NCBI RefSeq assembly: GCF_002583555.1
Contig: NZ_BEGX01000114.1
Span: 520,997-584,996, forward strand
Reading direction: 5' to 3'
Source of the DNA: Pseudonocardia sp. N23
GTDB taxonomy: Bacteria; Actinomycetota; Actinomycetes; Mycobacteriales; Pseudonocardiaceae
Length of the DNA stretch: 64,000 nt
Below the pieces are notes generated by a model. The model was not told where the DNA came from and did no database searches. It saw only the letters and a program-made list of their open reading frames with translations. Numbering within the stretch: the first letter of the stretch is position 1; every line of letters begins with the position of its first letter. This document shows, in pieces, positions 11,105 to 19,883 of the stretch. The position numbers and the translations under genes are program-made.

Positions 11105-12106
11105 TCAGAACAGGACGCGGGCGAGCGCCCTGCGGGCCGCGGCGACGCGGGTGTCGTCGGCCGGGTACAGCTCGAAGAGCCCGACGAGGTGCTCACGCAC
11201 CCGGTCACGCTCATCTCCGAACGTCGCGCCCGCGGTCCTGACGAGCCGTGCGAACGCCGCCTCGACCTGGTCGACGGCCACCTCGGCGTCGGCGGCGGCG
11301 AGCTGGGCGTCGACGTCGTCGGGCGCGGCGTCGGCCGCCGCGATCGACGCCGGATCGGCCGCCTCGGCCCGCGCCAGGAACCGGACCTGCCCGATCGCGG
11401 CCTGCGCCTGCTCGTTGGCGGGCTCGACGTCGAGGATCGCCTGGTAGGCGGCCTCGGCCGCCGTGTAGTCGCCGGCCTCGAGCGCGTCCTCCGCGGCGGT
11501 GAACCGCGGGTCCTCGAGCTCCTCCTCGGGCTCCTCACCGCCCTCGGCCGCCTTGCGCTCCTCGGCCTGCCGGATGCCCGGCATCTGGGGGCGCAGGGTC
11601 TCCAGCAGTCCCTCGATCCACTGCGCGACCTGTGGCTCGGGCAGAGCGCCGTTGAAGCCGTCGATCGGCTGACCGCCCGCCAGCGCGATGACCATCGGGA
11701 TCGACTGCACGCCGAACGCCTGCGCGATGCGCGGGTTGGCGTCGACGTCGACCTTGGCCAGGATCCAGGCGCCCTTGCCCTTCTCGGCGAGCCGCTCGAG
11801 AACAGGGCTGAGCTGCTTGCAGGGCTGACACCACGTCGCCCACAGGTCGACGACGACCGGGATCTGCGTCGACCGGTCGAGGACGTCCGCCTGGAACGTC
11901 TGCTCGGTGACGTCGATGACCCAGGCCCCGCCGCCGGCGTCCGGACCGGGGCCCGGGGCACCGCCCGCGGGAGAGCCGGGGGCCTGCGCACGCGCGGCCG
12001 CTTCGGAACGCGCCTTCAGCGCGGACAGGTCGACGGCACCAGCCATCGACGCCATCGCCGCCGACTGCGCCATCTGGCGAGGATCAGGACGTGACACGTC
12101 CCTCAT
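11105..12106 (-). CDS. Thioredoxin-domain protein with TPR-like C-terminus (CnoX/YbbN type)
   Basis: A 333-residue cytosolic protein. A low-complexity N-terminus (~1-60) is followed by a thioredoxin fold (~62-165) with the active site WCQPC (Cys93, Cys96). An acidic linker ([10 protein letters not shown]) leads to a helical C-terminal half with Ala-rich TPR-like repeats. This layout matches YbbN/CnoX proteins, which in other bacteria act as redox-linked holdases; unlike E. coli YbbN, both active-site cysteines are kept. The start is the first ATG before the conserved region. It is divergent from the small membrane protein gene at 12366. Confidence 0.85.
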   Translation of the reverse strand: MRDVSRPDPRQMAQSAAMASMAGAVDLSALKARSEAAARAQAPGSPAGGAPGPGPDAGGGAWVIDVTEQTFQADVLDRSTQIPVVVDLWATWCQPCKQLSPVLERLAEKGKGAWILAKVDVDANPRIAQAFGVQSIPMVIALAGGQPIDGFNGALPEPQVAQWIEGLLETLRPQMPGIRQAEERKAAEGGEEPEEELEDPRFTAAEDALEAGDYTAAEAAYQAILDVEPANEQAQAAIGQVRFLARAEAADPASIAAADAAPDDVDAQLAAADAEVAVDQVEAAFARLVRTAGATFGDERDRVREHLVGLFELYPADDTRVAAARRALARVLF

Positions 12107-12201
12107 CCTGGCACGACCCCACACCAGCGGGCGCGCCCGCCCCGGGCCCGGGGCCTCCGGGGCCGGACAGCGGCGACCGTGTCGACGACGGCGCTCGGCC
12201 C

Positions 12202-12243
12202 GGACCTCGGCCCCGGCCCGGCCGCGCCCCGGGGCCGAGGTCC
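12202..12243. repeat. Perfect 15-bp inverted repeat between divergent genes
   Basis: GGACCTCGGCCCCGG (12202-12216) is exactly complementary to 12229-12243 around a 12-base GC loop. It lies between the thioredoxin-TPR gene and the membrane protein gene, about 120 bases before the latter's start. Confidence 0.6.
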
Positions 12244-12365
12244 GCCGCATCACTCCGCCGGTCCGTTCGTTGGACCGGGCAGGGGTGCGTTCGGCGAGCA
12301 CGCCTGCACTCCGCGTGACCGAAACCCGGGCCGTCTGGGCGGCCGACCCGACCGGAGGACGCAGC

Positions 12366-12674
12366 ATGAGCGAGAAGAGGGCCGAGAACGCGGTGGCCGA
12401 CCGTCTATTGAGCGAGGCGCGCAAGCGGACCGCGCATCAGCAGAAGGCGCCCACCGGCCGTGGCAAGATCGCCATGATCGTCGGGATCGTCGCCCTGGTG
12501 GCGAGCCCGATCTCGATCGCGGGCTGGGTCTTCGGCCTGGTCACGCTGGGCATGGGCATCAGCGCCGTACGCAGGCCCGACCAGGCGAAACTTGCGAAGA
12601 TCGCCATCGCGCTGGGTGCCGCGGCGATCTTCGTCGGGACGTTCTTCTACACACTGAGCATCTCGATGCGCTGA
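12366..12674 (+). CDS. Small DUF4190-like membrane protein
   Basis: A 102-residue protein with a basic, soluble N-terminus (~35 residues) and two hydrophobic segments (about 37-62 and 75-98) joined by a short basic loop [10 protein letters not shown]. The two-helix hairpin with Gly/Ala/Ile-rich helices resembles DUF4190 proteins, whose function is unknown. The ATG has a GGAGGA ribosome site six to seven bases upstream, one of the few clear ones nearby. It has no obvious operon partner; the next gene is convergent. Confidence 0.65.
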   Translation: MSEKRAENAVADRLLSEARKRTAHQQKAPTGRGKIAMIVGIVALVASPISIAGWVFGLVTLGMGISAVRRPDQAKLAKIAIALGAAAIFVGTFFYTLSISMR

Positions 12675-12696
12675 TCCGCCGGCACGTCCCGGTCCG

Positions 12697-12999
12697 TCAG
12701 GCGTCGCCGAGAGCCTGGTCGATCCGCTCGACCTTCGCCGTCAGCTGGTCGGTGAACCCCGGCCGGATGTCGGCCTTGAGTACCAGGCTGACCCGCGTCG
12801 ACCGCGCCTGGACGGCCTCGACCGCGCGCTTCACGACGTCCATCGCCTCATCCCAGGTCTCGGCCTCGATCGTGGTGAACATGGACGTCGTCTCGTACGG
12901 CAGCCCCGACTCCCGTACGACCCGCACCGCCTCGGCCACCACGTCGGCCACGCTGTCGGAACCGCCACCGGCCGGCGCCACGCTGAATGCCACGAGCAT
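12697..12999 (-). CDS. MTH1187/YkoF-type thiamine-binding domain protein
   Basis: A 100-residue protein of the MTH1187 (DUF77) family with a ferredoxin-like fold. Visible features are the N-terminal VAFSVAPAG strand, SGLPYETTSMFTTIEAE in the middle, and the C-terminal RVSLVLKADIRPG strand. Family members bind thiamine-like ligands or act in thiamine salvage; no catalytic role is visible here. It lies tail-to-tail with the DUF4190-like gene and divergent from the MarR gene. Confidence 0.8.
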   Translation of the reverse strand: MLVAFSVAPAGGGSDSVADVVAEAVRVVRESGLPYETTSMFTTIEAETWDEAMDVVKRAVEAVQARSTRVSLVLKADIRPGFTDQLTAKVERIDQALGDA

Positions 13000-13104
13000 G
13001 TCCGCAGCCTGCCGTACCGGGCGGCCGCCCGCGAGGCCCGTCGACGCGGCTCACACCTGCCACGCCGACGCCGATCATGGGTCTCGGACAGCGCTCCGCA
13101 CTGC

Positions 13105-13110
13105 TAGCGT
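13105..13110 (+). promoter_or_regulatory. -10 hexamer TAGCGT for leaderless marR-type gene
   Basis: TAGCGT ends eight bases before the ATG at 13119. No Shine-Dalgarno sequence is present. Confidence 0.5.
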
Positions 13111-13118
13111 TCCTGGTC

Positions 13119-13622
13119 ATGGTGTCGCGCGATCCGCTCCCGTTCGACCCGATCGAGCGCGCGGCCGAGCTGTGGGAGGCGCGGATCGGGCCGTCGGGGA
13201 CGATGGCCGCGGTCACGAGCGTCATGCGGGTGCAGCAGATCCTGCTCTCGGCAGTCGACGTCGCACTGCGCCCCCACGGCCTGACGTTCGCCCGGTACGA
13301 GGCACTCGTCCTGCTCTTCTTCTCGCGCCGTCGCAGTCTCCCGATGCGGGTCATGGGTGAGCGGCTCCAGCTCCACCCGACGAGCGTCACCAACATCGTC
13401 GACCGGCTGCAGGCCGACGGCCTCGTGCGGCGCGTCCCGCACCCGACCGACCGCCGCGCGACGCTCGTGGAGATCACCGAGGACGGCCTGAACCGGCTCG
13501 CCGACGCCACGAAGTCGGTCACCGACGACGACTTCGGCCTCCGCGGCCTCGACCCCGGCGAGAGCAAGCAGCTCACCACCCTGCTCGGCCAGGTCCGCCA
13601 CGCCGTCGGCGACTTCGACTGA
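13119..13622 (+). CDS. MarR-family transcriptional regulator
   Basis: A 167-residue winged-helix regulator. The DNA-binding region spans about residues 50-115: FARYEALVLLFFSRR, then MRVMGERLQLHPTSVTNIVDRL (recognition helix), then the wing VPHPTDRRATLVEITEDG. The motif DRRA in the wing is typical of MarR. Dimerisation helices flank it. The ATG is supported by the leaderless -10 and by the conserved N-terminus. Ligand and targets are unknown; the divergent thiamine-binding-type gene is the nearest candidate target. Confidence 0.85.
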   Translation: MVSRDPLPFDPIERAAELWEARIGPSGTMAAVTSVMRVQQILLSAVDVALRPHGLTFARYEALVLLFFSRRRSLPMRVMGERLQLHPTSVTNIVDRLQADGLVRRVPHPTDRRATLVEITEDGLNRLADATKSVTDDDFGLRGLDPGESKQLTTLLGQVRHAVGDFD

Positions 13623-14006
13623 CCGTGCGGCTGCCTGCCGCGGCCACGCGGGGGGCGCCCCGGATGGTCCGACCGCCCACCGAGCGCCCCCGCCGGCACG
13701 GCGTTCATCCGCGACCGACCCGCCGGCCGCGGCCCCGGCGCGGGCGCACCTCGCCCGACCCCGACCTGCGCACGTGCCCGTCGGGGCCCGGCCACGCCCG
13801 CATGGTGCGGGGAGCCGTCGTACCGCGCCGACGCCGCGCGCGACGGGCGCGCCCCGCGCCGTAGCCCGCCGCCATCCCGCTCCCGACCGACCCGGCGATG
13901 ATGTACACCGAACACGCTGTCCACCCCACTGTCGCTCCACCCCTGCTCGTGGCAGCACCCGCGGCCGCCGTGAACACCTGTCGACTCAACAGGGTTGACA
14001 GTAGCC
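13623..14006. other. Gene-free stretch upstream of the XRE regulator
   Basis: This 384-base stretch has open frames on both strands, but they encode only Arg/Pro-rich sequence with no recognisable family. One minus-strand frame from a GTG near 13918 begins with a short Gly/Ala hydrophobic run and then turns into Arg-rich sequence; I do not call it a gene. The only structured element is the inverted repeat next to the regulator start. Confidence 0.4.
13978..14001 (+). promoter_or_regulatory. Imperfect inverted repeat and TTGACA box just before the XRE gene
   Basis: CTGTCGACTC (13978-13987) and GGTTGACAG (13993-14001) form inverted arms, with TGTCGAC/GTTGACA matching at six of seven positions. 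The second arm contains TTGACA and ends five bases before the ATG at 14007. The position suits an autoregulatory operator. Confidence 0.45.
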
Positions 14007-15152
14007 ATGGCCCCCGACAAGATCGTCGCCGTGAACGTCGAGGAGATCGGTGGCGCGATGCGTGCCGAGCGCGCGGCCCGTGGGTGGTCGCTGGCCGACG
14101 CGGCCCGTGAGGTCGCCGCGCTCGCCGCGCGTACGGGCGGGCGGACGGCGTCGCCCGCGAGCCTGCGGACGCAGATCTCACGCTGGGAGAACGGCCGGGT
14201 CGTGCCTGACGCGGACTCACTCGCCCTCCTGCGAACGCTCTACGGCAGGCCCGATCTCGCCGTCGGAGAGCAGCCCGCGGTCGACGGTCCGGCAGCCTCC
14301 CCGGCGGAGCGGTTGCGCGCGGCGGTCGCCCGGGCCCACGCGGTCGATGACGGCGCACTGCGCCTGCTGCGCAGGCAGCTGGCGCTGACCGCCGAGCTCG
14401 ACGCGACGCTCGGCGCGGCGGGAGCGGCCACGGTGGTGGCGGCGCAGATCGAGCAGCTCGACGTGACGTCGGCCCACGCGATCGACCCGTACCGCAGGCG
14501 CGCGGTGGCCGAGCTGCTGGCCCGAGCCGCACTCCTCGGCGGCTGGCAGGCCCTCGACCAGGACGAGGCCGATGTCGCCTTCGCCCGGCACCGGCAGGCG
14601 CACGACGCGGCCCTGGTCGCCGACGCACCGCCGCTCGCCGGTCAGGCGTTGGCCGGCTGCGCGGCGGCGCTCCTGGCCGCCGGGCTGCCCGCCGAGGCCG
14701 AAGCGGTCCTCACCGGAGCACCGGAGTCGGGGCCCGGTGGGGCGTGGGCCCGCATCGCCCGCGCCGAGATCCGGATCGCCGGCGGCGAACGGGGCGAGGC
14801 GACCCGCCTCTACGACGATGCGGCAGCGCTCGTCGAGGACACCGACGACGGCGAGCGCGTGCTGTGGCGGGACGGCGTCGTCCCGCCCGTGCTCGCGCCG
14901 CAGGTCTCCCACCGCCGCGACGCGGCCTTCGCCCCCTACGACGACGAGGCGCTCGCCCACCTCCGGGCCGGTGTCGACGAGCCCGGTCTCCCGGCCCGGG
15001 AACGTGCACGCCTGCGGACGCAGCTGGTCCTCGCGCTGGTGGCGCGGGGCGTCCGCGAGGAGGCGCAGGAGCAAGCCGGACGTGCGCGTGAGCTCGCCGG
15101 AGCCATCGGCTCACGACGGGCGCAGCGGCTCCTCGACGAGGCACTCGGATGA
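14007..15152 (+). CDS. XRE-family regulator with helical TPR-like C-terminal domain
   Basis: A 381-residue protein. An N-terminal helix-turn-helix spans residues ~12-75: AERAARGWSLADAAREVAAL, then SLRTQISRWENGRVVPDADSLALL, with the QISRWENG recognition helix. About 300 Ala/Leu-rich residues follow, in helical repeats of the kind found in actinobacterial XRE-TPR regulators. An upstream TTG at 13995 is in frame but lies inside the inverted repeat, so the ATG is preferred. It converges on meaB with a 100-base gap that shows nothing clear. Targets are unknown. Confidence 0.8.
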   Translation: MAPDKIVAVNVEEIGGAMRAERAARGWSLADAAREVAALAARTGGRTASPASLRTQISRWENGRVVPDADSLALLRTLYGRPDLAVGEQPAVDGPAASPAERLRAAVARAHAVDDGALRLLRRQLALTAELDATLGAAGAATVVAAQIEQLDVTSAHAIDPYRRRAVAELLARAALLGGWQALDQDEADVAFARHRQAHDAALVADAPPLAGQALAGCAAALLAAGLPAEAEAVLTGAPESGPGGAWARIARAEIRIAGGERGEATRLYDDAAALVEDTDDGERVLWRDGVVPPVLAPQVSHRRDAAFAPYDDEALAHLRAGVDEPGLPARERARLRTQLVLALVARGVREEAQEQAGRARELAGAIGSRRAQRLLDEALG

Positions 15153-15252
15153 CCTCCGCAGCCAGGCCCACGGTCGGCCGGGAGCACCGAAAGGGCGCCG
15201 CGGACGCGATGGGGTCGCCACGACAACCGGCTCCCGGGTGTGCGAGATCCGG

Positions 15253-16335
15253 TCAGCCCGGTCGCCCGACCCCGAGGGCCTCGATCAGCGCGTCGGCGGC
15301 CGAGTACGGGTCGAGATCCCCCGCTCCGACGCGCGCGGCGAGCGCCGGCAGGGCAGCAGACCCGCCCAGGTCGCCGAGGCGCTCCTGGAGTCTGCGCAGC
15401 GCGACGGCCTGGATCTCCGCCTCGGCTCGCCGGTTGCGCCGGCGCGCCCCCTCACCGCTGCGGTCGAGCCACTCGCGGTGGGCGTCGACGGCGGCCACGA
15501 GCTCGTCGATGCCCTCGGCGCGGGCGGCGACGGTGCGCACGATGGGCCGGGTCCAGCGCTCGTCGACGTCGCCACCGTCGGCGGCGTCGGTCCGAGCTCC
15601 GAGCGAGACCATGTACCGCAGGTCGCGCACGGTCTGCGCCGCTCCGTCGCGGTCGGCCTTGTTCACGACGAGGACGTCGGCGATCTCGAGGATTCCGGCC
15701 TTCGCGGCCTGGATGCCGTCGCCCATCCCCGGGGCGAGGAGCACGAGGGTGGTGTCCGCCAGCCCCACGACCTCGATCTCGGACTGCCCGACCCCGACGG
15801 TCTCGATGAGCACCACGTCGCAGCCGGCGGCGTCGAGCACCCGCAACGCCTGCGGCGTCGACCAGGCGAGCCCACCCAGCTTGCCGCGGGTGGCCATCGA
15901 GCGGATGAACACGCCGTCGTCGGTGGCGTGCTCACCCATCCGCACGCGGTCCCCGAGCAGTGCTCCACCGGAGAAGGGGGACGACGGGTCGACGGCGAGC
16001 ACCCCGATCCGGCGCCCCTGGGCGCGCAACAGGGCGACCAGGGCTGACGTGGTCGTCGACTTGCCGACGCCGGGCGAGCCGGTGATCCCCACGATCTGCG
16101 CCCGCCCGGTGTGCGGGGCGAGCGCCTCGGAGGCCTCACGCAGCTGCGGGCCGTCGTTCTCCACCATCGAGATGAGGAGGGAGACCGCCCGCGCCTCGCC
16201 GCGCCGCGCGCGGGCGACGAGGTCGTGGGGATCGTGTCGTGGGCTCAGCGTGGCCGCCTGGCGTGGCCTGGACCGGGCATGCGGGTCAGGACGTGGCCGG
16301 CACGCGGACGATGAGGGCGTCGCCCTGGCCGCCAC
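15253..16335 (-). CDS. meaB: MeaB-type GTPase, chaperone of acyl-CoA mutase
   Basis: A G3E-family GTPase (MeaB/ArgK) that protects and reloads adenosylcobalamin-dependent acyl-CoA mutases. Visible motifs are the P-loop [35 protein letters not shown] and the NKAD base-recognition motif, with the C-terminal helical arm after it. The start is uncertain. From the last GTG cluster (16333-16338 and 16356), inside the 3' end of the thiolase gene, to the internal ATG near 16173 there is no ATG, GTG or TTG in frame. I give the GTG at 16335, which overlaps the thiolase gene by 50 bases. The likely partner is the ethylmalonyl-CoA mutase at 38744-40735 or a methylmalonyl-CoA mutase elsewhere. Confidence 0.88.
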   Translation of the reverse strand: MAARATPSSSACRPRPDPHARSRPRQAATLSPRHDPHDLVARARRGEARAVSLLISMVENDGPQLREASEALAPHTGRAQIVGITGSPGVGKSTTTSALVALLRAQGRRIGVLAVDPSSPFSGGALLGDRVRMGEHATDDGVFIRSMATRGKLGGLAWSTPQALRVLDAAGCDVVLIETVGVGQSEIEVVGLADTTLVLLAPGMGDGIQAAKAGILEIADVLVVNKADRDGAAQTVRDLRYMVSLGARTDAADGGDVDERWTRPIVRTVAARAEGIDELVAAVDAHREWLDRSGEGARRRNRRAEAEIQAVALRRLQERLGDLGGSAALPALAARVGAGDLDPYSAADALIEALGVGRPG

Positions 16336-17476
16336 CACCGCACAGCGCGGCAGCACCGACACCGCCGCCGCGGCGGCGCAGCTCCAGCGCGAGGTGCAGC
16401 GCGATGCGGGCACCGGACATGCCGATGGGGTGGCCGAGCGCGATCGCTCCGCCGTTGACGTTGACCTTGTCGTCCGACAGGCCGAGCTTGCGGGCCGACA
16501 CCACGCCGACGGCGGCGAAGGCCTCGTTGATCTCGACGAGATCGAGGTCGGAGGGGGCGATGCCCTCCTTCTCGCAGGCCTTGGCGATGGCGTTGGCGGG
16601 CTGCTCGTGCAGGCTCGCGTCCGGTCCGGCGACGACGCCGTGGGCACCGATCTCGGCGAGCCAGGTCAGTCCGAGCTCCTCGGCCTTCGCCTTGCTCATG
16701 ACCACCACGGCAGCGGCGCCGTCGGAGATCTGCGAGGCGGAGCCGGCGGTGATGGTGCCGTCGGAGGAGAACGCGGGACGCAGCTTGCCGAGGCTCTCGG
16801 CGGTGGTCTCGGCGCGGATGCCCTCGTCGGTGGAGAACAGCACCGGGTCGCCCTTGCGCTGCGGGATCTCGACGGGTGCGATCTCCTCGGCGAAGACGCC
16901 GTCCATGGTCGCCTTGGCCGCACGCTGGTGCGAGCGGGCGGCGAACTGGTCCTGGTCGTCACGGCTGAGCTCGTACCGGGCGTTGTACTTCTCGGTCGAG
17001 GCGCCCATCGCGACCTGGTCGAACGCACAGAACAAGCCGTCGTAGGACATGTGGTCCTGCATGGTGACGTCGCCGAACTTGAAGCCCTCCCGCGACTTCG
17101 CCAGCAGGTGCGGGGCCTGGGTCATCGACTCCTGGCCGCCGGCGACGACGATGTCGAACTCGCCCGCGCGGATGAGCTGGTCGGCCAGGGCGATGGCGTC
17201 GATGCCCGAGAGGCAGACCTTGTTGATCGTGAGGGCGGGCACGTCCATCGGGATGCCCGCGGCGGCGGCGGCCTGGCGGGCGGGGATCTGGCCGGCACCT
17301 GCGGTGAGGACCTGGCCCATGATCACGTAGTCGACCGCGTCGGGTGCGACACCGGCGCGCTCGAGCGCGGCCTTGATCGCGATGCCCCCCAGCTGGGCGC
17401 CCGAGAAACCCTTGAGGGAACCGAGCAGGCGCCCCATGGGGGTGCGGGCACCGGCGACGATGACGGATCCGGACAC
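16286..17476 (-). CDS. Acetyl-CoA C-acetyltransferase (thiolase)
   Basis: A 396-residue thiolase that condenses two acetyl-CoA to acetoacetyl-CoA or runs in reverse. The acyl-enzyme cysteine is Cys88 in [28 protein letters not shown] (catalytic His) and the C-terminal CGGGGQGDA (second Cys) are all present. The GTG start has GGAGG six bases upstream. It is immediately upstream of, and overlaps, meaB, and is divergent from the epimerase gene. In this setting it supplies the C4 unit for the ethylmalonyl-CoA pathway; a role in fatty acid degradation is also possible. Confidence 0.93.
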   Translation of the reverse strand: MSGSVIVAGARTPMGRLLGSLKGFSGAQLGGIAIKAALERAGVAPDAVDYVIMGQVLTAGAGQIPARQAAAAAGIPMDVPALTINKVCLSGIDAIALADQLIRAGEFDIVVAGGQESMTQAPHLLAKSREGFKFGDVTMQDHMSYDGLFCAFDQVAMGASTEKYNARYELSRDDQDQFAARSHQRAAKATMDGVFAEEIAPVEIPQRKGDPVLFSTDEGIRAETTAESLGKLRPAFSSDGTITAGSASQISDGAAAVVVMSKAKAEELGLTWLAEIGAHGVVAGPDASLHEQPANAIAKACEKEGIAPSDLDLVEINEAFAAVGVVSARKLGLSDDKVNVNGGAIALGHPIGMSGARIALHLALELRRRGGGVGAAALCGGGGQGDALIVRVPATS

Positions 17477-17637
17477 GGAAGACCTCCAGCGACTGCGGCG
17501 GCTGAGCAGTGGACGGTTGAGGACGTTCGACGGCCGACTGACCGGCCTGGGGCGCACTGCCGCACGTGGTGCGGCCCCGTGTCCCGGCGTCGTGGCGCAG
17601 CCCGCGAGAACCGCGCCGGCGGCGGGACCTCCCAGGG

Positions 17638-17643
17638 ACCATA
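17638..17643 (-). promoter_or_regulatory. Candidate -10 TATGGT for the thiolase-meaB pair
   Basis: On the minus strand TATGGT lies about 160 bases before the thiolase GTG. The -35 region is weak. The spacing implies a leader that carries the GGAGG ribosome site. Confidence 0.3.
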
Positions 17644-17715
17644 CCTGCGCGCCGGAGCTTTCGAACCTGTCGCAACGGATGAGCCGATGAGAGCCCGAAC
17701 ACGCCGTCCCGCAGC

Positions 17716-17721
17716 TACATT
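17716..17721 (+). promoter_or_regulatory. -10 hexamer TACATT for the leaderless epimerase gene
   Basis: TACATT ends eight bases before the ATG at 17730. No ribosome site is visible. Confidence 0.5.
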
Positions 17722-17729
17722 CCCTGGTC

Positions 17730-18185
17730 ATGACAGCAGACACGACCGGCATCGGCGCTCTCGTGACGGCAGTGGACCACGTCGGCATCGCCGTCGCAGA
17801 CCTCGACGAGGCGATCGCCTGGTACCGGGACAACCTGGGGCTGGAGGCCGTCCACGTCGAGACGAACGAGGAGCAGGGGGTGCGCGAGGCCATGCTCTCC
17901 GCACCGGGCGACTCCGGCACCCAGATCCAGCTCCTGGCGCCGCTGAACGAGCAGTCGACCATCGCGAAGTTCCTCGATCGCAACGGCCCCGGCCTGCAGC
18001 AACTGGCCTACCGGGTGCACGACATCGACGCCGCGGCGGAAGCCCTGCGGGCGAAGGGCGTGCGCCTGCTCTACGACGAGGCCCGCAACGGCACGGCGGG
18101 GTCGCGGGTCAACTTCGTGCACCCGAAGGACGCCGGCGGTGTCCTGGTCGAGCTGGTCGAGCCCGCGGCGGACGCACACCACTGA
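17730..18185 (+). CDS. mce: Methylmalonyl-CoA/ethylmalonyl-CoA epimerase
   Basis: A 151-residue protein of the glyoxalase/VOC superfamily that epimerises (2S)/(2R)-methylmalonyl-CoA and, in the ethylmalonyl-CoA pathway, ethylmalonyl-CoA. The first betaalphabeta-beta-beta unit begins [15 protein letters not shown] with metal ligand His17. The second unit has [27 protein letters not shown], and [19 protein letters not shown] holds the later His and Glu ligands. Length is standard. It is placed between thiolase and ccr, which supports a role on the Ccr product. Confidence 0.92.
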   Translation: MTADTTGIGALVTAVDHVGIAVADLDEAIAWYRDNLGLEAVHVETNEEQGVREAMLSAPGDSGTQIQLLAPLNEQSTIAKFLDRNGPGLQQLAYRVHDIDAAAEALRAKGVRLLYDEARNGTAGSRVNFVHPKDAGGVLVELVEPAADAHH

Positions 18186-18261
18186 CCTGGCCGGACGGGC
18201 AGCCGCCGACCTGTCCGGACGGACACGGCGCCGGCGTCCCGGACGGCTTCCGCCGGCGTGT

Positions 18262-18300
18262 CCCGGGCGCATCACAGTCGCACCCCGGGCGCATCACAGT
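18262..18300 (+). repeat. Two 17-bp direct repeats with 22-bp period upstream of ccr
   Basis: CCCGGGCGCATCACAGT occurs identically at 18262-18278 and 18284-18300. The copies start 22 bases apart, two helical turns. They lie in the 306-base gap between the epimerase gene and ccr, about 115-140 bases before the AT-rich TAGTTAT box at 18415-18421. Two regulator molecules could bind the same helix face. Nothing else in the gap is recognised. Confidence 0.6.
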
Positions 18301-18414
18301 GCCGCTCGCGCCCTGGTCGGCGTCGCCGTCCCGTGGCCGTCATCCCGGACGTCCAGGACGTGGCGTCGACCACCCGGTGCGGTCGACCAGACACGCAGCT
18401 GTTGTCGTTTGGCA

Positions 18415-18421
18415 TAGTTAT
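18415..18421 (+). promoter_or_regulatory. AT-rich -10-like box upstream of ccr
   Basis: TAGTTAT is the most AT-rich stretch of this gap and lies 71 bases before the ccr GTG. It would give a leader of about 65 bases that includes the GGAGG ribosome site. No good -35 is seen. Confidence 0.35.
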
Positions 18422-18491
18422 CACTACCTTCGGGATGTCAAGCGGCAGCAGTTCGCGATGCCGGACACGACTCAGCCACCGGAGGCAGGCC

Positions 18492-19823
18492 GTGAAGGAG
18501 ATTCTCGAGGCGGTTCTCGCCGAGCAGTACGACGCGATCGGCGCGCTGCCAGTGCCGGAGGACTACCGCGCCGTCACCGTCCACAAGGACGAGCAGACGA
18601 TGTTCGAGGGCATCGCGACCAGGGACAAGGACCCGCGCAAGAGCCTGCACATCGAGCAGGTCGCCACCCCCGAGCTGGGCCCGGGTGAGGCCCTCGTCGC
18701 GGTCATGGCCAGCGCGATCAACTACAACACCGTCTGGACCTCGATCTTCGAGCCGGTGTCGACGTTCGGGTTCCTCGAGCGCTACGGGCGCATGTCGCCG
18801 CTGGCGTCGCGGCACGACCTGCCCTACCACGTCGTCGGGTCCGACCTGGCCGGCGTCGTCGTGCGCACCGGCCCGGGCGTCAACGCCTGGAAGCCGGGCG
18901 ACCGCGTCGTGGCGCACTGCCTGTCCGTCGAGCTCGAGAGCCCCGACGGCCACAGCGACACGATGATGGACCCGGAGCAGCGCATCTGGGGCTTCGAGAC
19001 CAACTTCGGTGGCCTCGCCGACCTCGCGCTGGTCAAGTCCAACCAGCTCATGCCCAAGCCCGAGCACCTCAGCTGGGAGGAGGCGGCGAGCCCCGGCCTG
19101 GTGAACTCGACCGCCTACCGGCAGCTGGTGTCGCGCAACGGTGCCGACATGAAGCAGGGCGACACCGTCCTGATCTGGGGCGCCTCGGGCGGGCTCGGCT
19201 CCTACGCGACCCAGTTCGCCCTCAACGGCGGCGCCACACCGGTGTGCGTGGTCTCGTCGCCGGAGAAGGCCGAGATCTGCCGGAAGATGGGCGCCGACCT
19301 GGTCATCGACCGCAACGCCGAAGGCTACAGGTTCTGGAAGGACGAGCACTCCCAGGACCAGAAGGAGTGGCGGCGCTTCGGCAAGAAGATCCGCGAGCTC
19401 ACCGGTGGTGACGACCCCGACATCGTGTTCGAGCACCCGGGGCGCGAGACCTTCGGCGCGAGCGTCTACGTCGCGCGCAAGGGCGGCACGATCGTGACCT
19501 GCGCGTCGACGTCGGGCTACGAGCACCAGTACGACAACCGTTACCTGTGGATGAACCTCAAGCGGATCGTCGGCTCCCACTTCGCGAACTACCGCGAGGC
19601 ATGGGAGGCCAACCGTCTGGTCGCGAAGGGCCTCGTGCACCCCACCCTGTCGCGGGTCTACCCGCTCGCCGAGACCGGGCAGGCCGCGCTCGACGTCCAC
19701 CACAACCTCCACCAGGGCAAGGTCGGCGTGCTGTGCCTGGCTCCGGAGGAGGGGCTCGGTGTCGTCGACCACGAGAAGCGCGCCCTGCACATCGACGCGA
19801 TCAATCGGTTCCGCGGGGTCTGA
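18492..19823 (+). CDS. ccr: Crotonyl-CoA carboxylase/reductase
   Basis: A 443-residue medium-chain dehydrogenase-fold enzyme that reductively carboxylates crotonyl-CoA with NADPH and CO2 to (2S)-ethylmalonyl-CoA. Family signatures include the N-terminal ATRDKDPRKSLHIE, the substrate region AINYNTVWTSIFEP, the nucleotide-binding WGASGGLGSYATQ, and the FEHPGRETFGASVYVARKGG segment, with the long inserted loop EQRIWGFETNFGG that separates Ccr from ordinary quinone oxidoreductases. The GTG has GGAGG at 18481-18485. It is the committed enzyme of the ethylmalonyl-CoA pathway and also supplies extender units for polyketides. Confidence 0.95.
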   Translation: MKEILEAVLAEQYDAIGALPVPEDYRAVTVHKDEQTMFEGIATRDKDPRKSLHIEQVATPELGPGEALVAVMASAINYNTVWTSIFEPVSTFGFLERYGRMSPLASRHDLPYHVVGSDLAGVVVRTGPGVNAWKPGDRVVAHCLSVELESPDGHSDTMMDPEQRIWGFETNFGGLADLALVKSNQLMPKPEHLSWEEAASPGLVNSTAYRQLVSRNGADMKQGDTVLIWGASGGLGSYATQFALNGGATPVCVVSSPEKAEICRKMGADLVIDRNAEGYRFWKDEHSQDQKEWRRFGKKIRELTGGDDPDIVFEHPGRETFGASVYVARKGGTIVTCASTSGYEHQYDNRYLWMNLKRIVGSHFANYREAWEANRLVAKGLVHPTLSRVYPLAETGQAALDVHHNLHQGKVGVLCLAPEEGLGVVDHEKRALHIDAINRFRGV

Positions 19824-19870
19824 CCCATCGATACCCGGAGCGACGGGCGGCCCCGGCACCCGTCGCCCGG

Positions 19871-19876
19871 TACGGT
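19871..19876 (+). promoter_or_regulatory. -10 hexamer TACGGT for the leaderless DivIVA-type gene
   Basis: TACGGT ends seven bases before the ATG at 19884. This favours that ATG over the GTG at 19875, which overlaps the hexamer. Confidence 0.5.
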
Positions 19877-19883
19877 GACGCGC

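Noticed and set aside
13705-13918. A possible short minus-strand protein beginning with a Gly/Ala hydrophobic stretch
   Set aside because: After ~20 residues it becomes Arg/Pro/Gly-rich without pattern; no ribosome site and no family resemblance.
15149-18688. A 1179-codon plus-strand open frame
   Set aside because: It runs antisense through meaB and thiolase and out of frame through the epimerase and ccr, all of which have clear family motifs. It contains no motif of its own.
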